The notes beneath the pieces are model-generated. The model worked only from the letters and a program-made list of their open reading frames with translations, did not search any database and was not told where the DNA came from. From Planctomycetota bacterium (GTDB taxonomy: Bacteria; Planctomycetota; GCA-002687715), in the NCBI GenBank assembly GCA_002683135.1, contig NYSS01000105.1, forward strand, positions 20,832 through 64,216: 43,385 nucleotides of DNA. Direction: 5' to 3'. The position numbers and the translations under genes are program-made. This document shows, piece after piece, positions 26,801 to 34,667 of this stretch (its first letter is position 1; each line of letters begins with the position of its first letter).

Positions 26801-27520
26801 ATGCAGCAGAACACCATCCTGTTCTTGGGGAAATACGAGGGTGACAACGCCGCCCAGGTTGCGACCCGCAAGGCCGTCCTCGAGGCGGGCAGCGCCCACA
26901 AGGTCGTCCTCAACACGCGCTGGATGGGGCCCGACAACCTGACCCTGTACCCAGGCATGGTCTCGGAAGCCGCCGCCGTGGTGCTCGCCCCGCCTCAAGA
27001 GCATGCACCGGCCATCCTCTCCGAATCGATGCTCGCGGCGCTGACCGTGGTACGGGAAACCGGGCTTCCGTTCCTGGCAACGGGCGAGAGTCACGGGCTG
27101 GTGTTCATCGAAGCCGCGCGGTCTCTCCTCGGACTCGAGCACGCCGGGAGCGCGGTATTCGACGAGGCGGTCCAGGACCCGGTCATCCACGAGCTGCCCG
27201 GCGCCACCTGCGCGATGCACAAAGTCGAGCTGGAGATCGTCGGCGATGAGCTCCTCGGGCCGCTGTACGCAGACGTCGGTCGCGTCGTCGAGCAGACGGA
27301 CATCATCAGCGGCCTCAACCCTGACTACGCAGCCAGACTCACGGACGTCGGCTTCCGCACCGCAGCGAAGGACCGCCACGGAGGTCGACCGTATCTGCAT
27401 GTCCTCGAGGGGCACCCGTTCCACGTGACGGCGGCGTTCCTCCCCCAGATCCGCGACGAACCGGGCTCGCCCCACCCGCTGTTCAACGGTCTGGTCGCGG
27501 CATGCCTCGGCCGGCGGTAG
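26801..27520 (+). CDS. CTP-synthase C-terminal-like glutaminase homologue lacking the catalytic Cys
   Basis: A 239-residue class I glutamine-amidotransferase-like protein resembling the CTP synthase C-terminal region-related (seleno)protein family. The nucleophile elbow, normally PFLGxCxG, reads PFLATGESHG, with Gly at position 95 where Cys or selenocysteine is expected. The end of the domain (EGHPFHVTAAFLPQ) keeps the GHPF-type motif but not the usual final Pro-Glu. It is probably not a standard glutaminase and may bind a ligand instead. ATG 26801 has GGGAGG 9 nt upstream. It lies 55 bp before tldD on the same strand and is probably in an operon with tldD/tldE. Confidence 0.7.
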   Translation: MQQNTILFLGKYEGDNAAQVATRKAVLEAGSAHKVVLNTRWMGPDNLTLYPGMVSEAAAVVLAPPQEHAPAILSESMLAALTVVRETGLPFLATGESHGLVFIEAARSLLGLEHAGSAVFDEAVQDPVIHELPGATCAMHKVELEIVGDELLGPLYADVGRVVEQTDIISGLNPDYAARLTDVGFRTAAKDRHGGRPYLHVLEGHPFHVTAAFLPQIRDEPGSPHPLFNGLVAACLGRR

Positions 27521-27575
27521 ACTCAGCCGCACCGCCCCTCCGCAAACGCGCGAGGGTACGACAAGGAGAATCCCC

Positions 27576-28976
27576 ATGCCACAAGACGTGGCCCAGGTCC
27601 TCGCCGATTGCATCGCCAACGAGGATGGTTTTGTCGAGCTGCGCTACCACAAGAAAACCAGCCGAGGTGTGTCCGTCGAGAAGGGCCGCGTCGAGAGTTC
27701 GTCTGTCCGGCATCGCGCCGGGACCGGGGTGCGCGTACTGGAATCCGGAGTGTTCGGGTTCGCGTCCTGCAGCTCGGCCGACCCCACCGATGTCAAGAAC
27801 GCGATCACGAGGGCCCGCGATGCGGCCCGCCAAAGCGCGGATCACAAGAAGGAGAAGATCTCCGGGCTCGCGCCCTGTGAACTCGCCCAGGGCCACTTCG
27901 AAGGGGACAGCGTCGACGACGTCCTGAACCGATCCCTGGAGGAGAAGATCGGCCTCGCCCGAGAGGTCGAGGAGCAAACTCGCCGCGCGGCGCAGCGCGT
28001 CGCGACCGCGACCTGCACTTATCGGGAGATCGCTGAAGAGAAGGCCATCGTCACGACGGACGGTGCCCGCTGCTCTTTCCGGCTGGTGCGGCCCGAGTTC
28101 CGCGTCTCGGCCGTCGCCGAAGACGCGGGAGAGCGGCAGATCTCGTCGCGGACCATCGGCGTGACCGGGGGTTGGGATTGCCTGTTTAGAGACCGACCCG
28201 CCGAGAGGCTCGGCGACGAGGCCGCCAAGACCGCCGTTGACCTCCTCAATGCCCAACGACCGGCGGGCGGACGAGCCAAGGTCATCCTGGCACCGTCCAT
28301 CGTCGGGTTACTCGTACACGAAGCAATCGGACATACGGTTGAAGCGGACTTCGTACAGTCAGGTTCTGTGGCGCAGGGCAAGATCGGTCACCGCGTGGGA
28401 TCGGACCTCGTCACCCTGTGCGATTCCGGTCATAGCGAGATCCAAGACGGCGCAGGCGGGACGCTCCCCATCGACGACGAAGGGGTGGTGACAAGCCGCA
28501 CCGTCATCATCAACAACGGCATCCTGGAGAGCTACCTGCACGACCGCACCTCCGCATTGAAGTTCGGCGTCGCGCCGACGGGTTCGGCGCGGGCGTGGGA
28601 ATACAGCGATTTTCCACTGATCCGTATGCGCAACACGTACCTCGAGCCCGGCGAGAGCACGCTCGAAGAGATCATCGGCGACACGCCCGACGGATACCTG
28701 CTGGACGGGCCACGCAACGGCCAGGCCGACGCCACCGGTGAGTTCATGTTCAACACTGAACGCGCGTGGCGCATCAAGGATGGCAAGCTGTGCGAGCTCG
28801 TCCGCGGCGTCACGATCAGCGGCATCGCGTTCGACGTCATGCAAACCGTCGACGCAGTGAGCAGCGAATTCAAATGGGACCTGGGCGCCGGGTATTGCGG
28901 CAAGGGCCAGCCCGCGAAGGTGGACGCGGGCGGGCCCTACGTCCGCTGCGAGGTCCTGCTGGGAGGTAGCCAGTGA
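27576..28976 (+). CDS. tldD: metalloprotease TldD
   Basis: A 466-residue protein of the TldD/PmbA family, with the zinc motif H248-E249-x-x-x-H253 (LLVHEAIGHTVEADF) that marks the catalytic TldD subunit. The C-terminal beta-barrel part is recognisable (FNTERAWRIKDGKLCELVRG). In E. coli TldD pairs with TldE, and the complex degrades unfolded peptides threaded into its cavity, including maturation of microcin B17 and degradation of CcdA. AAGGAG lies ~8 nt before ATG 27576. The stop overlaps the tldE start by four bases, so the subunits are probably translationally coupled. Confidence 0.93.
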   Translation: MPQDVAQVLADCIANEDGFVELRYHKKTSRGVSVEKGRVESSSVRHRAGTGVRVLESGVFGFASCSSADPTDVKNAITRARDAARQSADHKKEKISGLAPCELAQGHFEGDSVDDVLNRSLEEKIGLAREVEEQTRRAAQRVATATCTYREIAEEKAIVTTDGARCSFRLVRPEFRVSAVAEDAGERQISSRTIGVTGGWDCLFRDRPAERLGDEAAKTAVDLLNAQRPAGGRAKVILAPSIVGLLVHEAIGHTVEADFVQSGSVAQGKIGHRVGSDLVTLCDSGHSEIQDGAGGTLPIDDEGVVTSRTVIINNGILESYLHDRTSALKFGVAPTGSARAWEYSDFPLIRMRNTYLEPGESTLEEIIGDTPDGYLLDGPRNGQADATGEFMFNTERAWRIKDGKLCELVRGVTISGIAFDVMQTVDAVSSEFKWDLGAGYCGKGQPAKVDAGGPYVRCEVLLGGSQ

Positions 28977-30343
28977 GCCCCCAGACCCATACGCCTTCGA
29001 ATCGGCAAGCCTCGTTGCTCGAGGCCGCCCAGCGGGGTGTCGAGCGCGCCCTGTCCATGGGCGCAGACCAGAGCGAGGTCGTCTGCGACTACGACCGTGA
29101 GACACGCGTCGATCTTCAGAAGGACGACATCTTGAACGCCTCCACGTCCGAGGAGGCCACGTTCGGCGTCCGCGTCTTCAAGGACGGGTCCATGGGATTC
29201 GCGACCGTCAACGACTCGGGCAAGATCGAACAGGCATGCACCGAGGCGCTCGCCCTGGCGAGCGCCTCACCCCCTGATGAGCTCAACGGGCTCGACGATG
29301 CCAGGTCGGTCGAGCCCGTAAACCAGGGCCACGACCCCGCCATCGCGGCCATGGAGATCGGCCAGCTGGTGAAGCTGGGCTCCGACATGTTGGAGCGCAT
29401 CAAGAAACGCGACGCCCGGGTCGTCACCGACTCCGGACAGGTGTACGCGGTCGTCTCTGAACGCGCGATCGCAACCAGCACGGGGATCGCCCTCTCTGAC
29501 GCCCGCTCCATCGCTGGAGGCAGCTTCTTCGGCATGGCCGTCGCCGAGGACGAGGTCGGCTCGTTCGACCACGACGGCCATAACGTGCTCTCCGTCGCGG
29601 CGCTCCGCGGCGAGCTCGAGTCAGCGGCCGATCGATTCGTCATCAAGACCATCAGCGCGCTCGGCGCACAGAACGGTGAATCGTTTCGCGGCCCCGTTAT
29701 CCTCGCCCCCGAGGTGGTGTCGGATTTCCTCGTCGGCAACTTGCTCTCCGTGCTCAAGGGGAACGCCATCCGTACGGGCAAGAGCCCCTTCGCAAACAGC
29801 ATCGGCGATGAGATCGCATCCCCCGCGTTGACGCTCATCGATGACGGGCGCCAGCCCGGCGGCGTCGCGACCCGCGCTTTCGACCGGGAAGGTACGCCCA
29901 CCCGGACCCACACGATCCTCCAGAACGGCGTCTTGCAGGCCTTCCTCTACGACACCTACGAGGCGCGAGCCGCCGGCGCCCAGCCCACCGGGCACGCCAG
30001 AGGCAGCGCGTCGAGCCCCCCGTCCATCGGATCATCCAACCTGGTGCTCCAGCCGGGCAGTCAATCGTCCGCCCGCCTCTGCTGCGATCCAGAACGCGCG
30101 GTGGTCGTGTCCCGTTTCTCAGGAAGCTGCAACCCGATCACCGGAGAGTTCTCCGGCGTCGTCAAGGGCGGGTTCCTCATGCACCGCGGCGCCAAGACTC
30201 CGATCAAAGAGACCCTGATCGCCGGCAACCTGTTCGAAGCCTGGAAGAACGTCTCCGGCATCTCCGAGGAGTTCCGCGTCATCAACGGCACCCACACCAT
30301 GCCATCGGTGCGGGTGGAAGACGTCTCGGTGACCGCGGGTTAG
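28973..30343 (+). CDS. tldE: TldE/PmbA subunit of the TldD-TldE protease
   Basis: A 456-residue TldD/PmbA family protein without an HExxxH motif, as expected for the non-catalytic partner TldE (PmbA). It begins at GTG 28973, sharing GTGA with the tldD stop. Recognisable parts are the N-terminal VDLQKDDILNASTSEEATFGVRV (quoted in part: VDLQKDDI), the central RGPVILAPEVVSDFL, and the C-terminal SGEFSGVVKGG-like segment (read as FSGVVKGGFLMHRG). It should complete the chamber of the heterodimer. Nothing is visible nearby that looks like a RiPP precursor. The 30-bp gap to the convergent dipeptidase gene holds only a weak AGCCT/AGGCT stem. Confidence 0.92.
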   Translation: MSPQTHTPSNRQASLLEAAQRGVERALSMGADQSEVVCDYDRETRVDLQKDDILNASTSEEATFGVRVFKDGSMGFATVNDSGKIEQACTEALALASASPPDELNGLDDARSVEPVNQGHDPAIAAMEIGQLVKLGSDMLERIKKRDARVVTDSGQVYAVVSERAIATSTGIALSDARSIAGGSFFGMAVAEDEVGSFDHDGHNVLSVAALRGELESAADRFVIKTISALGAQNGESFRGPVILAPEVVSDFLVGNLLSVLKGNAIRTGKSPFANSIGDEIASPALTLIDDGRQPGGVATRAFDREGTPTRTHTILQNGVLQAFLYDTYEARAAGAQPTGHARGSASSPPSIGSSNLVLQPGSQSSARLCCDPERAVVVSRFSGSCNPITGEFSGVVKGGFLMHRGAKTPIKETLIAGNLFEAWKNVSGISEEFRVINGTHTMPSVRVEDVSVTAG

Positions 30344-30373
30344 ACGACCGCGCCCCCCGAGCCTGCGAGGAGG

Positions 30374-31612
30374 CTACTTCCCCGCCGCCAACTCCCGCGC
30401 CGACTTCTCGCAATCGGCCATCACACGCAAGAGGTTGGTCCCGAGGAACTTCTCCAGGTCAGCCTCCTTGGCGCCCCGCGCCAACAGCAACGCGGTGAGC
30501 TTGACCGTGTCGCCGCAGTGCTTGATCCCCTCAGGAAGGGCCGATACGCCGTCCCAATCGGCGCCCATCCCCACGTGATCCCAGCCCGCGACCTTGGCGC
30601 AATGCTCCACGTGCCGCGCGAGGACCGTGAGAGGCGTCTGCTTCATCGGATGGGTCTTCATGAATTCCCGACGGGCGCCGCGGAACTCCCGACGATTGGC
30701 CTTGAACTTGGTGCGCATGCCGTCGAGGGCTTCCTTGTGCTCAGCATCCCAGGCCTTCTGGTAACCATCGAAATCGGGGTCGATGTAGGCCGAAAAGAAG
30801 TTGATCATGACCACGCCGTTGTTCTTCTTGACGGCACGGAGCATCGGATCGGAGAGATTGCGGCGATGTGGAAAGACACCGTCGACGGACGAGTGGCTCG
30901 CGATGACGGGTGCCTTGCTGAGCTGGATAGCGTCCCAGAACGTCGCGTCGGCGACGTGTGATATGTCAACCATGATGCCGATGCGGTTCATCTCCGCGAT
31001 CAGCTCATGCCCGCGCTCGGAGAGGCCGTCAAAATCACCCTTCACGTCGGACATCGTGCCCGAAGAGTCAGCCCACACCGAATTGAACGAGTGGGTCAGC
31101 GTCATGTAGCGGCAGCCGAGGCGATGGAGCATGCGCAGCGCCGCCAGACTGTCCTCGATGATGTGCCCCCCTTCGATCCCCATCAGGCACGCGATCTTCC
31201 CTGCCTCCTTGATCCGGAAGACGTCAGCGGCGGTGTACGCGATCTCGAGTTGCTTCGGATACCGGCGGACGGCCTCGTACACCGCGTCGACCCGGCGGAT
31301 GGCCTCCTTGATCGCGGTCCCGGGCTCCGGCTTCCTGCCCATGTAGATGGACAGGAACTGGGCATCGAACCCGGCGTCGCGCATCCGCGGGATGTCCATG
31401 TGCCCGGTCTCGTGCCGGACCGAGAAATCCCACTCAGCGTTGTGAAACTTCGGCGTCACATCCGAATGGGTGTCGAGCACGATCGCGCGCGCATGCAACG
31501 CGTTGGCTCGCTCGAGATGCTCAGGGGCCCACGTGGACTGTCCGGCACCGGAGATCGCAAGCAATGAAACCAGAGCCCATACGGCCGGGTGAGCGAGATG
31601 TGGATTGCACAT
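30374..31612 (-). CDS. membrane dipeptidase, peptidase M19 family, exported
   Basis: A 412-residue M19 (renal dipeptidase-type) zinc dipeptidase with a signal peptide (~1-24). The first zinc ligands are H49 and D51 in LDTHSD. The bridging glutamate lies in GIEGGHIIEDS, with further ligand histidines in DISHVAD and ASHSS. The C-terminal MGADWDG motif is also present. Family role: hydrolysis of dipeptides, often including D-amino acids; here probably in the periplasm. AAAGGA precedes ATG 31612 with nine cytosines as spacer, and the site lies in a hairpin (see 31613-31636). An insert of ~45 charged residues (~290-335, KEALDGMRTKFKANRRE) is longer than I would expect for the family. Confidence 0.9.
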   Translation of the reverse strand: MCNPHLAHPAVWALVSLLAISGAGQSTWAPEHLERANALHARAIVLDTHSDVTPKFHNAEWDFSVRHETGHMDIPRMRDAGFDAQFLSIYMGRKPEPGTAIKEAIRRVDAVYEAVRRYPKQLEIAYTAADVFRIKEAGKIACLMGIEGGHIIEDSLAALRMLHRLGCRYMTLTHSFNSVWADSSGTMSDVKGDFDGLSERGHELIAEMNRIGIMVDISHVADATFWDAIQLSKAPVIASHSSVDGVFPHRRNLSDPMLRAVKKNNGVVMINFFSAYIDPDFDGYQKAWDAEHKEALDGMRTKFKANRREFRGARREFMKTHPMKQTPLTVLARHVEHCAKVAGWDHVGMGADWDGVSALPEGIKHCGDTVKLTALLLARGAKEADLEKFLGTNLLRVMADCEKSARELAAGK

Positions 31613-31636
31613 GGGGGGGGGTCCTTTCGGTCCCCC
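31613..31636 (-). promoter_or_regulatory. G9 tract and hairpin over the dipeptidase ribosome binding site
   Basis: On the plus strand nine G residues (31613-31621) directly adjoin the start codon. In the mRNA this is AAAGGA-C9-ATG. GGGGGACC (31629-31636) can pair with GGACCCCC (31617-31624) with one mismatch and a GAAA loop, burying the Shine-Dalgarno. Length change in the C-run would alter both the spacing and the stem. Confidence 0.45.
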
Positions 31637-31684
31637 ATTTGAAGCTCCTGGCGGGGAGACGTCCAGCCGACAGCCTCGCGCCGG

Positions 31685-31690
31685 TAGAAT
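31685..31690 (+). promoter_or_regulatory. -10 box TAGAAT of the 520-aa protein gene (leaderless)
   Basis: TAGAAT ends 6 bases before GTG 31697 and 12 before ATG 31703. No Shine-Dalgarno is present. The same hexamer precedes nadB. Confidence 0.35.
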
Positions 31691-31696
31691 CCTGAC

Positions 31697-33259
31697 GTGA
31701 ACATGCTCATCTGCCTCCTCTCGCTGACCACAGCGGGCGCTGATTTTCCCGCCGCCTCACTGGATCCGGGGCGCCTCATTCCCGAGGACATGACCGTCTT
31801 CGTGGAGATCTTCGAATCGGACCAGCAGCTCCGCCGACTCCAGCGGAGCGCCGCGTGGAATGAAATCGCCGCCCTGGTCCCCGGGCGTGTGCTCGACCTC
31901 CTCGAGGTCGTCAACGGGACCGGCCTCAAGCGCGCCGCCCTGGGGATGGACCACTCGTTCCTGCGTGACAAGACGATCTTCGTGCTCCTGCTGGAAGCCA
32001 AGGACCAGGCCGCGGCCTACGAGAAGGCGCAGGCCGTCGCCAAGGAGAGTGGTCGGCCGGTCTTCCGTGCTGGTCCTTTCATCGGCGTCGCGGACAGCCC
32101 GGACACGGTCGATGACGTGAGGGACGTGGCCCGAGGTGACGAGGATTCGCTCCTCGATCGCGCGGACTTCCTCCGGTTCCGCGAGCGTGTCACCACCGGG
32201 GACGTCCGGTTCCACGTCAACCTCAGCGGGCTCCTCCCCCTGCGCCCCGGCGTCGCCGAACCGAGCGACGCGGTCAACGCCCTGTTCTTCGCTCACTTGC
32301 TGCACGTGGCCGGACGTGGACGCGAGTTGTCGGGTTTCGCCGACCTCTCGCGCGGCCTCAAGATCCGTATCGACGCGCCCGTCGGTCGACTCCCCGCCGA
32401 CCGTCAGTTCTGCGCACCGACCCGACCGTCCCCCGATGTCCTCGCGCCGACACTGAGCGAAACGGCGCGCCTGTCCCTGCGACGTGATCTCTCGTCGTTC
32501 TGGGAGCACGTCGGGACGCTCGTCTCTGAAGACGCCCGGGCAGACCTCACCAAGCTCCGATCGAACCTCGAGTCCTTCACCGGCGAGCGCTCGGTGCAGG
32601 CCGCGTGCTCGGGCCTGGGGACAGCCTTCGACGTCCACCTCGGGCGCCTGCCTGACGAGGGCCCCCAGCCCCCCAACCGTTATCCCGTCGGAGCGCTGGT
32701 CGCCCAGGTGAGGAACGAGGAGTTGCGTGGCGAACTGATCGCGACCTTCCGTGAAGTCATCCGCGCGGTAAACCACGAAGCGTCACAGGGAGGCAAGCCG
32801 CAGATGGAGCTCTCGACAGCGGCCCACAAGGGTGTGGAGCTGAACATCGCGCGCTTTCCCCCGGCGCCGAACGACGACCGCGACCAGGCCCAGGTGACGA
32901 TGGCGATCGTGGGCGAGCGCCTCATCCTCGCCAGTCACGCTGCGATCGTCCGCGACCTGGTCGACGCCGCCGTCGAAGGCCGGACACGACCTCGCGAGCC
33001 GGGCGACGTCCTCCGCATGAGGGGCGCCGGCGTCGGGCGACTGCTCCGGGATGCGCGCGCCGCGCTCATCGCCCGGATGGTCGTGGGAAACGAGCGGACC
33101 GCCGAGCAAGCCGGCGCCCTCCTCGATCGCGTCGGCTGGTACCTGGAGCGCGCCGATGAACTGAAGCTCGATCTCGTGTTCGCCGATGGGCAGGCACGCC
33201 TGGACATCGACCTCATTGCGCCCGACCTCTGGAAGTCCTCGGCAAAACAGGACAAGTGA
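31697..33259 (+). CDS. exported protein of unknown function, ~520 aa
   Basis: I do not recognise this protein. It starts MNMLICLLSLTTAGA (GTG 31697, or ATG 31703), a short signal peptide. The rest is mostly helical and soluble-looking. It has repeated patterns of the kind VFVEIFESDQQLRRL, FVLLLEAKDQAAAY and FHVNLSGLLPLRPG, alternating strands and helices, which recalls the large DUF3352-like proteins found in Planctomycetota. That resemblance is impressionistic. No catalytic motif, lipobox or transmembrane segment beyond the signal was seen. It is divergent from the M19 dipeptidase across 84 bp. Confidence 0.7.
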   Translation: MNMLICLLSLTTAGADFPAASLDPGRLIPEDMTVFVEIFESDQQLRRLQRSAAWNEIAALVPGRVLDLLEVVNGTGLKRAALGMDHSFLRDKTIFVLLLEAKDQAAAYEKAQAVAKESGRPVFRAGPFIGVADSPDTVDDVRDVARGDEDSLLDRADFLRFRERVTTGDVRFHVNLSGLLPLRPGVAEPSDAVNALFFAHLLHVAGRGRELSGFADLSRGLKIRIDAPVGRLPADRQFCAPTRPSPDVLAPTLSETARLSLRRDLSSFWEHVGTLVSEDARADLTKLRSNLESFTGERSVQAACSGLGTAFDVHLGRLPDEGPQPPNRYPVGALVAQVRNEELRGELIATFREVIRAVNHEASQGGKPQMELSTAAHKGVELNIARFPPAPNDDRDQAQVTMAIVGERLILASHAAIVRDLVDAAVEGRTRPREPGDVLRMRGAGVGRLLRDARAALIARMVVGNERTAEQAGALLDRVGWYLERADELKLDLVFADGQARLDIDLIAPDLWKSSAKQDK

Positions 33260-33311
33260 ACGGGCGCATGGCTGCAGGTCCAGGCGCGAGCCACGCTCGG
33301 GGCGGCGACGC

Positions 33312-34667
33312 TCAGTCGGTGAGATACGGGGCGAGCTCGCCGAGCGCTGTCTTCGGCACCGACGCCGTGAGGCGACACACCTCTCCCGCGTAGTCCCGAG
33401 AGAGGATACGTCCGACGCGTGACAGCAACGCCAGCGTTCGGCCGTCGGAGACCGGGATCTCGAGCGTGACGAGTTCGTGAGACCGGGTGGCCCGTTCACG
33501 GACCACCGCGACGAGGTCCTCGATGCCATCACCCGTGACGGCGGACGTGAGCATCTCGGTGTCGAGACGGGACGCCAGGATGGTGGCTTCAGCTGGCTCG
33601 GGCAAGAGGTCGATCTTGTTGAGCACGAGGACCTCGGGCACCTCCCCCGCACCGAGCTTCTTCAGGACATCCCTCACGATCCGGACCTTCCCGTCGACAT
33701 CCGGGTCCCCGGAATCGACGACGTGGAGCAGCAGATCAGCCTCACGCACCTCTTCCAGCGTCGCATGGAAGCTCGCGACGAGGTGATGGGGCAGCTTGTC
33801 AATGAAACCGACGGTATCGGAGAGGAGGGCCTCGAGGCCGTCGCCCATGGTCCACCGCCGGGTCCGCGTATCCAGCGTCGCGAAGAGCTGGTCCGCGATG
33901 AACACGTCGGCGCCGGTGAGACGCCGCATCAGCGTCGACTTGCCCGCGTTGGTGTACCCGACCAGCCCGACCTTGAACACATCCGAACGCGACCGCACCT
34001 GACGCACGCGCCGCCCCTCGATCTCGGCGAGTTCGGCCGTTAGGTCACGGATGCGTCGACCGATGATCCGCCGATCCACTTCGATCTGCTTTTCACCCGG
34101 ACCTCGACTGCCGATGCCCCCAACCGCCGTGATGCGCGACAGGTGCGTCCACATGCGCTTCAGTCGCGGGGCCAGGTACTTCATCTGCGCGAGGTCGACC
34201 TGGAGCCGCGCCTGACGCGTGCGAGCGTGGGTCGCGAAGATGTGGATGATGAGTTCAGAGCGGTCGATGATCCGGAGGTCGAGCGCCGCTTCGAGGTTGC
34301 GTACCTGCGCAGGCGTGAGGTCGTCGTCGGCGATCACCACGTTGGCTTCGTAGTCCTCGCACCGCTGCTTCAGCTCCTCGACCTTTCCGCTCCCGAGGTA
34401 GGTGCCCGGGTGCGGGCGCTCACGGCGCTGCCACACGCGGTCAACGATGCGCGCGTCGGCCGTGCGCGCCAGTTCAGCGAGTTCGTCGAGCATGGGGAAG
34501 TTCAGGTCGTCCACCGACGCCGCGGCGCCGACACCGACCAGCACTGCGCGCTCGACGTGCCCGTCCGCATCCGTGGCAATGGTACGGCCGCGCGCGCGCT
34601 TTCTCGGCTCGCCCTTGTTGCGGCGGCGATCCGCCGCGTAATCACGATCGTCCCAGTGGCCTCTCAA
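33312..34667 (-). CDS. hflX: ribosome-associated GTPase HflX
   Basis: About 451 residues. The N-terminal HflX-specific domain includes PGTYLGSGKVEELK, VVIADDDLTPAQVRNLE and HARTRQARLQVDLAQMKYL, then the glycine-rich linker GGIGSRGPGEKQIEVDRR. The GTPase domain has G1 GYTNAGKST, G3 DTVGFI and G4 NKIDLL. In other bacteria HflX splits stalled or hibernating ribosomes under stress. The start is uncertain: TTG 34667 is the only candidate with a purine-rich site at good spacing (GAGAGAGAGGG), GTG 34685 and ATG 34718 being alternatives. All overlap the 3' end of nadB, so translational coupling is likely. The N-terminal basic stretch (RRRNKGEPRKRARGR) is unusual for the family. Confidence 0.92.
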   Translation of the reverse strand: MRGHWDDRDYAADRRRNKGEPRKRARGRTIATDADGHVERAVLVGVGAAASVDDLNFPMLDELAELARTADARIVDRVWQRRERPHPGTYLGSGKVEELKQRCEDYEANVVIADDDLTPAQVRNLEAALDLRIIDRSELIIHIFATHARTRQARLQVDLAQMKYLAPRLKRMWTHLSRITAVGGIGSRGPGEKQIEVDRRIIGRRIRDLTAELAEIEGRRVRQVRSRSDVFKVGLVGYTNAGKSTLMRRLTGADVFIADQLFATLDTRTRRWTMGDGLEALLSDTVGFIDKLPHHLVASFHATLEEVREADLLLHVVDSGDPDVDGKVRIVRDVLKKLGAGEVPEVLVLNKIDLLPEPAEATILASRLDTEMLTSAVTGDGIEDLVAVVRERATRSHELVTLEIPVSDGRTLALLSRVGRILSRDYAGEVCRLTASVPKTALGELAPYLTD

